NCBI GenBank assembly: GCA_002327925.1
Contig: DCVA01000040.1
Location: 67,165 to 131,164, forward strand
Direction of reading: 5' to 3'
From: Anaerolineales bacterium UBA2200
Lineage (GTDB): Bacteria; Chloroflexota; Anaerolineae; UBA2200
DNA: 64,000 nt
Numbering within the stretch: the stretch's first letter is position 1; every line of letters starts with the position of its first letter. Position numbers and translations under genes: made by a program. Below the pieces are notes generated by a model. The model made no database searches and was not told where the DNA came from. It saw only the letters and a program-made list of their open reading frames with translations. Of the stretch, positions 54,220 to 63,932 are shown piece after piece.

Positions 54220-54463
54220 ATGGCATTGTGGGTTGAGCTGCTCCTCATACTGTTACTCATTCTGGTCAACGGGCTCCTGGCCCCTGCTGGTGGACGGACT
54301 CTTGCCGCTCAACGAGCTGAAGGAGCTGCTGGGCGTGGAGCAGCTGCCGTATGAGGAGCAGTACCAGTTCAACACGCTGGCGGGTTTTGTCATCGCGCAG
54401 ATCGGACGCCTGCCCCGTGTCGGAGATCAAGTAGAGGCTCTGGGCCCGCGCTTTCTGCTCTAG
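54220..54463 (+). pseudogene. Remnant of a second CNNM/HlyC gene with a large internal deletion
   Basis: The ATG at 54220 starts a frame reading ALWVELLLILLLILVNGLLA, matching the first membrane segment of the intact CNNM protein at 47628. At about 54278-54288 the sequence jumps to a region equivalent to intact residues ~352 onward: LLVDGLLPLNELKELLG...NTLAGFVIAQIGRLPRVGDQVEALG, in a different frame. Roughly 1 kb (the rest of the membrane domain and the CBS pair) is missing. The 3' end is also cut, stopping just before the end of the giant C25-like gene. The leader GGGATAGTTGCCA resembles AGGATAGTCGCCA of the intact gene, so the duplicate kept its upstream sequence. Confidence 0.8.
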
Positions 54464-57400
54464 TTCCGCCTGACTACCTGTGGCAAGTACAGGCTCGCCG
54501 CTCCCTTCACCCTCATCTCCACGGCCCGCACATCCGATGCACTCGCGTACGTCACCCTGCCGAGCACTGTGTAGACCCCCGGAGGGTTGCCCGCGCTGAC
54601 CCAGCTTGTGCTCCAGCGCTGTGTTGCACCGGGAGCCAGGTCCGCGAAGGGCTGCGCCCGGTCCGCCACCACCGTCGTTCCGCGCCTTACCGCTACTCCG
54701 ACTTCGCCTGCCAGGACGGTCGTGCCGCTGTTCCTTGCCTCCACGGTTATGTATACCGTTTCCCCTATCTTCACGGTCGACGGCGTTACGGTGAGTGCTG
54801 TGAGTTCTCCCTGCTGGGTCCCAAGACGAAAAGTGCACGTGTGCTGGTCCAGCAGCTTGCCATCACTCGTGCGCAGCTTCACCTGGACCTGATAGTCGCC
54901 GGCGGCACGCCCTGCGCTGTTCCACTCTGCAGAGAACTCGGCCGGTCCGGTCAGTCCAGGCAGACTCCGCAGTAACAGGCCGTCCACATAGTCACCACTG
55001 AACGTGTATATGGCCGCCTCGACGACCGTATCCACCGGCGTGTCCCCGGCCCTCAGGCCGAGGTTGACAATCACTGGATCGCCCGGCTCGTAAGTTGATT
55101 TCTCGGTCGCCAGATGGGTCAAGGTTACCCCGGGCGCTGTGTAGTCGAGGGCAAAGGCATAGTCCTGGTAGAATCGCGCGTCCGTGGTGAGCCGGTTGTA
55201 CTGGAAGGGATAGAGCGTTACCAGCACGGATGTCGACCCATCCCCTTCCTGCAGCACCTGCCAGTCGAAATCGCGCCCCGGGAACCAGCCAACCGTGTTG
55301 CTGTCTTCTTCGGCTGTCTCGGCCATGGCGGCGGTCGCCGCGCTCATCCCATCCGTCACCGGCACAGCGATAGGCAGGCTCAGTCCCAGTGTGCCGTACA
55401 ACCCGCCGCGCGAGGTCAGGGCCACGTCTTGCAGTCGGTAACCCAGCGGCAAGGTGACGACCACGCCGTACATCGGCACCTGCGGCTGGTAGTCCTCCGA
55501 CGTCGACTCTCCACCCGGGAGGCTGACCACGTCCAGCCCGTTCACCTGCTCAACGTTGTACATCGGCACGTGCACTTGCAGGGTGGTCGGGGGAGCCGCC
55601 GCGACGGCCGCGGCAAGGGCGCTCCCGCCCCCTTCCGGAATGCCCCGTGCCCCGAATTTCGGGTCTCCGTAATAGTTGTACTCCACGATCCAGAACTTCC
55701 AACGGATCCCATCGTCTGCGCGCAGCCGCTCGTAGCGCGTGAAGGCCTTGCCAGCCCGCGTGGTGTCCGGATTCCAATGAGACTCGAAGAACCCCCTCAT
55801 CGCCGGTGTGTTCTCGTTGGCCCCTGACACTTCCGTCGCGCCGACAAAGGCCGCGGCACCGTGATCGAACAGCGCTTCGGAGAAGGTCTCGTCCATCCGC
55901 AGGCCATCTTCGTAGTCTCCTGTCAGGCAGGAGAAGGAGAAGACAAACGGATGCTGGCCGAAGGTGCCCCACTCCCCGGAGAAGGAGGTGCCGATGGGTG
56001 AGGCCCCTCCCGGGTTGCCATGCCCGTTCACCACGATGATGCTGCGATTGGCGCCTACATCTCCCAGGCGCTCGTTCGCCAAGCGGTCCAGGTCGTGCCA
56101 GAGGGGAACGACTATCCGCGCGGTGCTTGCAGCGCCGTTCAGGTTGCGCAGCACCACGATACGCTCGCCGGCTCCCGCAGTGACATGGCCAGCGGCAAAG
56201 CCGTCGTGCCGGGTCTCACTCCCCGTATAGCGGGTGCCGATGAACCAGTCGCTCATGAGGCGTGTGTACATGCGGCTGCCATGCCAGTTGCCCGCCCAAC
56301 TCCAGTACTCGATGCTGTACAGCTTTTCATCCTCGTCGCACATCATCAGGATCTCGTCCCGACCGCAGCCGTCAATGTCTGCCAGCTCAAACCCGTCGTA
56401 CAGGGTGTAGCGCGTATCCCTCTTGTCGTCTCCGTCGACATCACGGCCAAGGCGAGCCAGCTCCGTGCCGACGGCATTGTAGATGTAGATGGTCTGGTCG
56501 TCGTTTCGGACGATCACGATCTCGTCTCGCAGCCAGTCGCTGCGTACGTTGCCCACGCGCATCCTGTCGTGCCGCGTAAAGTTCACTCCCGTCCAGGCGC
56601 CTTCGTACGCTATGTGAAGCTGGTCGAGATCGGTCAGCCGGTAGGTCGTCACAGAATCCGTGCTCTCGTCGATCAGCACAACCTCGTCGCGTCCTCGGTC
56701 ATTCAGCCATGTCCCGCCCGCCCAGCCGTCCCCCAGCACATCGCCCACGGCCAGATCATCCCACTCATCGAAACTCACCGTGATCTGTGAGACCAGGCTG
56801 CCGTCTGCCTTGTACACCGCCAACTGCCCGAAGGAGGCGTCGTCATTACGCGCCACCACGATCTCGGCCCGCCCGTCCGCATCCAAATCCCCTGCCGCCA
56901 GCCCGTCATAACGCGAAAAGACCGAATAGAAGTGCCCCGTTTCGCTTCCCATGGGCTCGACAATGCGAATCTTGCCGTCCGCGTCCTGGGCAATGATCAG
57001 CTCTTCGATCCCGTCGCCATCCACGTCACCCAGCGTCAGGGCATCGTAGTGGGTGAAAGGTACGGTCCATTCGCCGTCCACCCAGTTGCTCCACTGGATG
57101 GTCGCCGTGCTCAACCCGAGGTCGGCCAGGTCAGCCGTGACGTCCAGCGCGTTGTGGTAAAAGACGTCCGAATCGCTGCTCTCGTACCCGCCGATGGCAA
57201 CTGCGTGGCTGCGGTCAAAACCGCTGCCGTTGTGCACGGCCAGGCTCGACAGGATTGGCGTGACCATCTCTTGCGCCGTGTTGCCCACGATACGGCCCAC
57301 GGTCAGGTCCGGGAAAAAGTCCGGGCCGACCACGTCTGCGTAAAGGTGATCGCTGCGCTTGAGGCGCGTGGTCTGAGACCCGTCCGACCAGCTGATGTCC

Positions 57401-60147
57401 CAGCCCGAGATGTCCAGGGTGAAAGCGGGTACGATCTCCGTCTCGCCCACGATCAGCAGGTAGGCCTCGTTTCGCGTGGGGTGAGGCGCGGTGAACGCCG
57501 GGCCGAGCTGGCCAGCCCATTCGCCGCCGGGCATGATCAGGTCCCGAACCGCGCTCGGATCGCGCATCGCCGGGTCGTTGGGGAGATACCCCAGCACACC
57601 GAGTTTCTCCTTCGCCAGCTCGGCCATGGTGCACAAAAGCTTGCTCACATCTGTGATGGGACAGGTGAAGCGGTGTGGGTTGGTCATGATCAGGTAGTTC
57701 GAGGCCTGAAAGGCACGGGCGCGCTCTTCGGACGAGGACCAGCTTGTTCGCGGCACCAGGTTGTGCCTCTCGCCGTAGACCTCGAAAGAGAGCCGGAAAT
57801 CGTCCCCAATAGTCGGACCGGCCACGTAGTCGTCCCCGCCGAACAGGATCGGAACCGCGTGGTAGCGCAGCCGCATCGTGCTGCCTGGTCCCAGGGAGTC
57901 CCACCAGAAGACCAGCTCACTGGAAAGCTCCCTGGTCAGGTAGGCAACCGGGTACCCGAGGGGGGAACTGAACGAGCCGCCATCTATGCTCACCGAGCAT
58001 GCGTTGAGGGTCTGAAATCCTAGGTTGCGATCTGTCACGGTGATGGCTAGCAGCGGCTCTGTGCTGCGATTGCGGACCGACAGCGTGACTTCAAAATAGT
58101 TGTTGACCCGATTGACTTCCCGGGTCACGTCGACTCTCGGGTCCGGAGGGTCCACCCTTAGCCTGAGGCTGGCATGCCCCCAGTTCCCGCTTTCGTCCCG
58201 GGCGTGCACCTCTACGATGTGCTCGCTGTACAGGCCCAGCCCTGCCGTGCGCCACACGGCACTCTCCTGCAGGGGCGTCGTCCCGCAGGCAGGAAAGTGG
58301 ACGTAGCGTCCCCACTCCCCGCCGAGGGTTGCTGAGCAGGGAGGATAGTCCTCGTGGGACAGTTCCACTCCATCCACCTCGAACTGCACGTACTTGATGG
58401 TCGAGCTGTAGTCGTGAGTCACCTCGGCCGCAATGGACACGTCTCCCCAGACAGCCTGGCCGTTGGCCAGATCCAGAAAGCGGATGTGCACAGGGCTCAG
58501 CTCGTCCCCAAAGCGGTTACGCACCGTGGACTCTGCTGCGGTCTCGGTCACGTTTCCGGCCACGTCGAAGACGCGAACCAGCCAGACGTGCGGGCCGTCG
58601 TCCAGCCGCCGTGTCTCGCAGTCGAAGCCAAAAGGCATGCTCCAATCCGTGTGCACCAGTTTGTTGTCCAACCAGAACTCGACCCGCCGTACCCCCTGAT
58701 CGTCCGTTGCATCTGCGCCAACGTGCTGCTTTCCCGAAAGAGTGGTGCCGATGCGCAGGTTCAAACTGGGCTTGTTGCTCTCAGGGCGTGGCCGGGTGCC
58801 GAAGGTTTTCGGCTCGCTGCGCACACAGTTGCCGCCAGAGTCGCACGATTCGACGACGTACTCATAGGTTGTATCGCGCCCCAGTTCGTCCAGGGTCAGG
58901 CAATGCCTGGTGACCAACGCCGGGTGCTGCAGCCAGCTCGCCAGCGCCCCGGATCGTTTGTCGAAACGAACCAGGCTGTGGCTGGCCTCGTCCGTGTCCC
59001 AGCAGATCAGGACGCTGGTCTCCGTTTGCGCGGAGACAGTTGGGCCGGAGGTTATGGTCGGCGCCGTGGTGTCGCAGCGCCAGGTCTCTTCGCGAGAGTT
59101 GTTCAGCTCGTTGCCTTCCACGACCGTCCCCTGATGGTCGGCGGTGGCTTTCACCTTCGCTTCTACCCCCGCGCACGTCCACGAGTAGTTGAAGCAGCGA
59201 TTCAGCCGTTCCCCGGGTGAGAGGGCTACGTCGACCGGATCCTGCGCCGCCGTCTGCCCGTTGACCTGCAGCAGGGTACTGTGGCCCGCCGCAGCCGCGG
59301 CCTGACCCAGATTCTGCACCTGGTAGCAGACCAGCGGCCCTTCGCCCCACAGGTCGGTGATGACCAGGTCCGGCAGTTCCTGTGGAGTGACTGTGGGGGT
59401 AGCCGTGTTCGTCGGGACACCTGTCTTGGTTGGCAGGGACGTCTGGGTGCGAGTTGTCGTCGGCGCGGGCGACAGAGTGGCCGTGGGGACCGGCGTCTGC
59501 GTGCGGGTTGCCGTCCGGGTCGGCGTGCCGACTGTGTATGTGATCACAAGCTGAGGATCGTAACTGTGCTGCAGAGAGCGCTCGAAGAACGAGCGCATCC
59601 ACGAGCCGGTCGTGTTGGGCGTCAGGATGAGGCCATCATTCGTCAACCCCTGCACCAGCCAGCCCTCTACCAGCTCGGTAACGTCGTACTGGCGCCAGCC
59701 CGCTCCGTCATCCACCGTGCGCAGGAGCATCGGCTTGAGGCTGTCGGGACGCGTAGTCCAGGTGACCTTGGCTTCGTCCCAGGACTTGGAAGCCCGGGCT
59801 ATGTCCATATCGCGCGTGCCGGAACCGACGTAGGCCTGCGTCAAATACATACGCAGCATGGCTGACTGCACGGATCCCACGTGGACCAGATTAGAGAGCT
59901 CGAACCTTACCAGGGTGTGGCTGGAGCATTTTGCCGGTAGCTGATCCCTCGCGACGTAGAGCGTGCCGGCCTGATCATGGTTCTTGTCCGGGTTGCAGCT
60001 CTCAACGGACACGTCCGCGCTGGCCTCAAACGTAATGACAGAGGCACCAGAAAGAGGCGACTGAGCAACGGCTCCGGCAACGAACCACAGAGACACAACA
60101 GCGAGGAGTGCGACGAAGGGTATAGCGTGGGGCAGCCACCGGCGCAT
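54460..60147 (-). CDS. Giant secreted C25 (gingipain)-like protease with DNRLRE, CARDB-like and FG-GAP-type domains
   Basis: The protein has 1895 residues, starting at the ATG at 60147 (GGAGG 7 nt upstream). Order: signal peptide (about 1-28); DNRLRE domain (about 33-200); Thr/Pro linker (about 206-252); CARDB-like domain (about 257-360); fibronectin-like and Ig-like beta domains (to about 790). C25-type segments follow: LLIVGETEIVPAF and ADVVGPDFFPDLTVGRIVG (about 896-957); six FG-GAP/VCBS-type repeats (about 1034-1340, e.g. LTLGDVDGDGIEELIIAQDADG); then IIVVNGHGNPGG (His 1376) and SFSCLTGDYED (Cys 1407). The C-terminal beta domains end in LYLPQVVRRN. The His/Cys pair, 31 residues apart, matches the catalytic dyad layout of gingipains. 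A surface cysteine protease is likely, though activity is unproven. Confidence 0.82.
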   Translation of the reverse strand: MRRWLPHAIPFVALLAVVSLWFVAGAVAQSPLSGASVITFEASADVSVESCNPDKNHDQAGTLYVARDQLPAKCSSHTLVRFELSNLVHVGSVQSAMLRMYLTQAYVGSGTRDMDIARASKSWDEAKVTWTTRPDSLKPMLLRTVDDGAGWRQYDVTELVEGWLVQGLTNDGLILTPNTTGSWMRSFFERSLQHSYDPQLVITYTVGTPTRTATRTQTPVPTATLSPAPTTTRTQTSLPTKTGVPTNTATPTVTPQELPDLVITDLWGEGPLVCYQVQNLGQAAAAAGHSTLLQVNGQTAAQDPVDVALSPGERLNRCFNYSWTCAGVEAKVKATADHQGTVVEGNELNNSREETWRCDTTAPTITSGPTVSAQTETSVLICWDTDEASHSLVRFDKRSGALASWLQHPALVTRHCLTLDELGRDTTYEYVVESCDSGGNCVRSEPKTFGTRPRPESNKPSLNLRIGTTLSGKQHVGADATDDQGVRRVEFWLDNKLVHTDWSMPFGFDCETRRLDDGPHVWLVRVFDVAGNVTETAAESTVRNRFGDELSPVHIRFLDLANGQAVWGDVSIAAEVTHDYSSTIKYVQFEVDGVELSHEDYPPCSATLGGEWGRYVHFPACGTTPLQESAVWRTAGLGLYSEHIVEVHARDESGNWGHASLRLRVDPPDPRVDVTREVNRVNNYFEVTLSVRNRSTEPLLAITVTDRNLGFQTLNACSVSIDGGSFSSPLGYPVAYLTRELSSELVFWWDSLGPGSTMRLRYHAVPILFGGDDYVAGPTIGDDFRLSFEVYGERHNLVPRTSWSSSEERARAFQASNYLIMTNPHRFTCPITDVSKLLCTMAELAKEKLGVLGYLPNDPAMRDPSAVRDLIMPGGEWAGQLGPAFTAPHPTRNEAYLLIVGETEIVPAFTLDISGWDISWSDGSQTTRLKRSDHLYADVVGPDFFPDLTVGRIVGNTAQEMVTPILSSLAVHNGSGFDRSHAVAIGGYESSDSDVFYHNALDVTADLADLGLSTATIQWSNWVDGEWTVPFTHYDALTLGDVDGDGIEELIIAQDADGKIRIVEPMGSETGHFYSVFSRYDGLAAGDLDADGRAEIVVARNDDASFGQLAVYKADGSLVSQITVSFDEWDDLAVGDVLGDGWAGGTWLNDRGRDEVVLIDESTDSVTTYRLTDLDQLHIAYEGAWTGVNFTRHDRMRVGNVRSDWLRDEIVIVRNDDQTIYIYNAVGTELARLGRDVDGDDKRDTRYTLYDGFELADIDGCGRDEILMMCDEDEKLYSIEYWSWAGNWHGSRMYTRLMSDWFIGTRYTGSETRHDGFAAGHVTAGAGERIVVLRNLNGAASTARIVVPLWHDLDRLANERLGDVGANRSIIVVNGHGNPGGASPIGTSFSGEWGTFGQHPFVFSFSCLTGDYEDGLRMDETFSEALFDHGAAAFVGATEVSGANENTPAMRGFFESHWNPDTTRAGKAFTRYERLRADDGIRWKFWIVEYNYYGDPKFGARGIPEGGGSALAAAVAAAPPTTLQVHVPMYNVEQVNGLDVVSLPGGESTSEDYQPQVPMYGVVVTLPLGYRLQDVALTSRGGLYGTLGLSLPIAVPVTDGMSAATAAMAETAEEDSNTVGWFPGRDFDWQVLQEGDGSTSVLVTLYPFQYNRLTTDARFYQDYAFALDYTAPGVTLTHLATEKSTYEPGDPVIVNLGLRAGDTPVDTVVEAAIYTFSGDYVDGLLLRSLPGLTGPAEFSAEWNSAGRAAGDYQVQVKLRTSDGKLLDQHTCTFRLGTQQGELTALTVTPSTVKIGETVYITVEARNSGTTVLAGEVGVAVRRGTTVVADRAQPFADLAPGATQRWSTSWVSAGNPPGVYTVLGRVTYASASDVRAVEMRVKGAASLYLPQVVRRN
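59390..59530 (-). repeat. Low-complexity Thr/Pro-coding linker DNA
   Basis: Degenerate TPT/TRT-coding units inside the giant protease gene; the unit differs from the linker DNA at 30.7 and 38.3 kb. Confidence 0.7.
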
Positions 60148-60292
60148 GGTTCACCTCCACTTGGCGAACGCAATGACTATGCTGGCCGATAACTCCATGG
60201 GAGCGGCGTGAGTTTCGTGGTCATGCCACCCGGACATAAGACGTCCGAGACGGCTTCCGACTGACGCGGCCTTCGCAGCGAGAGGCCACTCA

Positions 60293-62235
60293 TCAAGCAC
60301 CTGCGGCCCGACCAAGGTGTTCCAGTAGCGCCTGGAACACAAACCCGTACCTTCTGGCAGGGCCCTCTTCCAGCAATCCTCCCCTCCGCGCCAGCACGTC
60401 CACTGTCGCCTCGGCGACGCCCGGCTTGCCAAACATGAGAGGAGTAAGCTCGGCCAGGAGGTCGTCCTTGCTGATCCCCTTGCGTCCATCGACGAGCTCA
60501 CCCTTGCGCCGGATCACATCCGCGCACCATTCCAGCGCCCCTTCGAGGTGCTGCGGTGACACGGGATGGCGCGAGGGCACATCATATCCGAGCCGATTCT
60601 GCGGCCAGCGCCAGAGCAGCAGCCGCGCTGCCTCACGACAAAAGACGGCCAGATTCTCTGGGAGGGGGTCGCGCTGGGCCTGGAAAAGCACCATTTTGGC
60701 CAGGAGGAGCGGGTTCGCCGCCATCGGCCGGATCAGGGGATCTCGAACCGCCGTCTGCAGGCCGGACGCTGCATGGAGGGCAGCCGGCTGGCTCATCAGA
60801 CCGGCTGCGGCCGCCCGTTCATACCAGGTTGTTATCCATCGCTCCACCTGCGGCCCATCCACGTAGCGAGGGTGGAGCCCGACTTCCAGGCGCTCGTCGA
60901 GCGACACGATTCGTGCCCTCGCCAGATCTGGCAGCCCCGGACCTGCACGGCAGGCCGGCTCCGTCCGCGACAGCACTACCAGCCCATCGTCCGGCCGACT
61001 GGCCGCCAGGTCCCTGATGGCAGCCAGGGTCCAGTCCAGAGCCAGATACTGAAGCTCATCCAGGCCATCCAGCACCCACAGTAGCCCTCCTCCGCTGCAA
61101 GCGTGCAGTCCGGTTGTCGCACCCTCCAGCCCTGTCGAGGCTAGCTCTTGCTCCAGCAGCTTCCAGAGGGTCTCCTTCGTGCCAGGCCCGTCCAGCAAGT
61201 GCCCGTTCACCAGCCCGCGCAGGGGCAGGTAGATGGGCACGGTCAGGCCGCCTCTCCACCAGGTCAGGTCAGCGATGCCGATCTTGCCTGACGCGGCGAG
61301 CGCCAGGCCCGCCACCACCTGACCTGCGCTGAACGACTTGCCTGCACCGTGGTTTCCCAGCAACAGCAGTCTGTTGTGGCAGCCGATTGCCTCCAGCGCC
61401 GGCAGAGGTGGCAGCGGCAGAGAAAGCGGCGACGGCGACCAGGTGGGACAGCTCGTCGTGAGCTCGCGGAATTCTCTTTCGTCAGGGCACGGTCCTGATC
61501 CGTATAGAGCTGTATGTGCAGCGCCTCAGGCGCCAGCGCTTCCGGGTGAAAGAACTCGGCGGCGTACGAGTCGATGGTCTCCCACGGGATCGATGTGGCT
61601 CGCTGCGCCACCCACTCCAAATAGCGATGCAGCCCGGCGTCGACCGGACCATCCAGTCCGGCATGAGGCACAACCCGGCCGGTTCTCAGCAGCTCGCCGA
61701 GGCCGAGCGTGCTCACCCCCTGGCTGCCAGCAGTCTCCGACACGACCGTGTCCATGGGGATTGCTCCATCGTCCGGAAACGGCAGGTGCATCAGGTCGCT
61801 CAGTCCCTGGAGGGGCAGCGGAGCAGGCGGTTGCGGCACAGGGGTCATGCGCCTTTCGCCCGGCTGTGAATCGGCCACAGTGAGACCCTCGAGAACGAGG
61901 TCGGTGAGCTCGATGCCGTCCGCAAGCAGCATCTCGCGGGCCAGCGCAAGGGCCAGCGCCCCTGTCTCCTGCAGCAGTGTCGGAAGCTCACCCGCGGGCC
62001 GATCCAGCATCACCAGGGCCTGCGGCAGCACACGGCGGACGGCATCGCGAACACGCTCGCGCAGATCATTGCTCAGCCCGGTTTCACCGGGCGGCAGGAT
62101 GACCACCGCGGTGCCAAAGCTGCGCACCCCGGTTGGCTCCGGGTTGGTCATCGATGTGAACACCACGGGGTTGACCGTTCCCCAGCGCACGAGAACGCCG
62201 GGCGGAATCGGATCGGGACGGGATGGCGTGGACAT
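60293..62235 (-). pseudogene. NACHT/STAND NTPase with possible SPFH-like N-terminal region, frameshifted
   Basis: The start is the ATG at 62235 (GGGGAG upstream, own promoter). The first ~245 residues include AVVILPPGETGLSNDLRERVRDAV and LAREMLLADGIELTDLVLEGLTVAD, resembling the C-terminal part of SPFH/virion-core-protein domains. At about 61478-61484 the frame changes; a single missing base would join ..DQDRALT to EREFRELTT. The second part has the NACHT Walker A LLLLGNHGAGKSFSAGQVV, Walker B LLWVLDGLDELQYL and VVLSRTEPACR (sensor 1), then the helical winged region to GRAAGA. There is no repeat sensor domain as in many STAND proteins. Another frame stays open from ~60.32 kb to 60151, so the C-terminus could extend if a second shift exists. 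Inactivation or assembly error are both possible. Confidence 0.65.
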
Positions 62236-62292
62236 CTGGCTGTGCTCCCCAAACAGACAGAAAAGCTGTGCTGCGCCAACGGCGCTTGGACC

Positions 62293-62321
62293 ATTCTAGC
62301 ACTAGGAATGGCCAGCACCAA
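62293..62321 (-). promoter_or_regulatory. Promoter of the NACHT gene
   Basis: On the minus strand, TTGGTG (62321-62316), a 17 bp spacer and TAGAAT (62298-62293) lie 57 bp upstream of the ATG. Confidence 0.55.
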
Positions 62322-62373
62322 GCGGAATCCCGGGTCGTGGCGGAGCGATCAAGGAGCCATCCAACGTCCCGAC

Positions 62374-63090
62374 CTAGGGGCTGGTCTCCAACCGGGATAG
62401 CAGCGCCGGTAGCTCGCGCAGACCTGCCAGGCGATGGTACCCCGCTTGCCCGGGCGGAGGTTCTTCCGCTGCCTCGTGCTCCCAGGTCAGCTCGTAGGGC
62501 ACCCACACCGCCTGCGCTCCGAGTTCCAGAACCGGCCAGACATCCGAGCGCAGGGAGTTGCCCACCATCAGGAAACGCCCGGGAGGCAGGGAGTGCTTGC
62601 CGAGCACCCGGGCGTAGGTCTCGCGCCGCTTGTCGCTGACCACTTCGATGTCGCGGAAACAGCCGCCCAGTCCGGAGCGACGGATCTTGGCCTCTTGATC
62701 CAGCAGGTCGCCCTTGGTGATCAGCATCAGGCGGTACTGACCCGCCAGCGTGGTGACCGTCGCCCGGACATCATCGAGCAACTCCGTGTCGGCGCTAAGC
62801 ATGTCCTTGGCCAGGTTGACCAGCGCCAGTACCTCGTGGCGCGTGACACGACCCTCGGTCAGTTGCACCGCGGTCTCGATCATTGACAGGGCAAATGCTT
62901 TGATGCCGTAGCCAAAGTGCTCCAGATTGCGTTTCTCCGTCTCGAACAGGCGATCCCTCATCCACTGTGAGTCGTGGTAGTGGCTCAGCAGCTCGACGAA
63001 ACGGTCCTGGGCCGCCGCGAACAGACGCTCATTGTGCCAGAGCGTATCATCCCCGTCAAAGCCGATCACATCGATCACGCTATGCGCCAT
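62374..63090 (-). CDS. HAD-family hydrolase
   Basis: The protein has 238 residues from the ATG at 63090 (GAGGGAAGGA upstream). Motif I is VIGFDGDDTLWHNE (nucleophile Asp in DGDDT), motif II the Thr of RLMLITKGDLLDQEAKI, motif III the Lys in VVSDKRRETYARVL, and motif IV GRFLMVGNSLRSDVWP. It belongs to the helical-cap HAD group that includes phosphatases of sugar or nucleotide phosphates. Substrate unknown. It lies just downstream of the expansin gene, on the same strand. Confidence 0.9.
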   Translation of the reverse strand: MAHSVIDVIGFDGDDTLWHNERLFAAAQDRFVELLSHYHDSQWMRDRLFETEKRNLEHFGYGIKAFALSMIETAVQLTEGRVTRHEVLALVNLAKDMLSADTELLDDVRATVTTLAGQYRLMLITKGDLLDQEAKIRRSGLGGCFRDIEVVSDKRRETYARVLGKHSLPPGRFLMVGNSLRSDVWPVLELGAQAVWVPYELTWEHEAAEEPPPGQAGYHRLAGLRELPALLSRLETSP

Positions 63091-63115
63091 TCCTTCCCTC
63101 GAGCTGCCAGGTCGA

Positions 63116-63925
63116 TCACGGCGCATCCGGCGCCGGGAATTGACCACCGCCCTCCACGGTTCCGCCAGGCATCAGGGGAACACCGCGGTCGATCAGCACG
63201 TGGCCGAAGATGTCCGTCACGCGGACATCATACGGACCCGGGCCCATGCCGGGACTGACTTGCACGAAATAGTTCCACCTGGTGCGGGGCACACTGATCC
63301 ACTCGCCGCCCGCATCCCGGTACTCGAAACTGGCCACGGGGTTACGATGGTTGCGGATCTGAATCCCTGTCCACCACTGGCTGGCTCCATCGGCAAATCG
63401 GTAGGTCAACGGCCCGCTGAGGTCAGGACTGACCAGCCGCCATGTGACGGACACGCGCCCCTGAGCCACGTCGGCGATTTGCGCAAAGGCCTCCCGGCTA
63501 AGGTCCAAATCCAGGCCTACGGCCTCACATCCAGGGCAGAGGTCCACGATGCGCACCGTGACCTGCCCTCTGGGTCCCGTCACCTGCACGAACGCACCGC
63601 ACCAGTCGGCGCTGTCGTAGTACGACGAGTTCATCGCCGCCACCATCAGGTCCTTTGGGGAAGGGTCGAATGAGCAGGCGCCCCCACCCGTGGCCTCGTA
63701 GTAAGTGGCCTGGCCAAAGTGCATGTCTCCGGCAGCAGATGTCGCCGTTGGCGAAGGTGTCGGTGTCGGCGGGGGAGCGGGCGTGGCCGCCGCGACCACC
63801 AGGGGCAGCGACAGGTGAGAGGGCCCCGGCATCACACTGCGGACCGGACGACAGGAGAGGACTGTCATGAGCACATAAGGCAGCGCCGTGGCGGCAAGCC
63901 ATCTGCAAAGCGTGGCATTTCCCAT
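63116..63925 (-). CDS. Expansin-like (EXLX1-type) secreted protein
   Basis: The protein has 269 residues from the ATG at 63925; ATG 63934 and GTG 63943 are alternatives. The promoter position suggests transcription begins at or near 63925, so the message may be leaderless. After a signal peptide, SLPLVV and a Pro/Thr linker comes a double-psi beta-barrel (about 68-160: GQATYYEATGGGACSF, AAMNSSYY, CGAFVQVTGP, VRIVDLCPGCEAVGLDLDLS, with the conserved Asp of GH45-like folds). The C-terminal CBM63-like domain has ASQWWTGIQIRNHRNPVASFEY with aromatic residues for cellulose binding. Expansins loosen cellulose or plant cell walls without hydrolysis, suggesting contact with plant material; in some bacteria they aid attachment. 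Confidence 0.9.
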   Translation of the reverse strand: MGNATLCRWLAATALPYVLMTVLSCRPVRSVMPGPSHLSLPLVVAAATPAPPPTPTPSPTATSAAGDMHFGQATYYEATGGGACSFDPSPKDLMVAAMNSSYYDSADWCGAFVQVTGPRGQVTVRIVDLCPGCEAVGLDLDLSREAFAQIADVAQGRVSVTWRLVSPDLSGPLTYRFADGASQWWTGIQIRNHRNPVASFEYRDAGGEWISVPRTRWNYFVQVSPGMGPGPYDVRVTDIFGHVLIDRGVPLMPGGTVEGGGQFPAPDAP

Positions 63926-63932
63926 GGCGTCC

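Noticed and set aside
60151..60320. Extra C-terminal part of the NACHT protein in another frame
   Set aside because: The frame stays open to 60151 but has no recognisable domain and would need a second frameshift; noted, not annotated.
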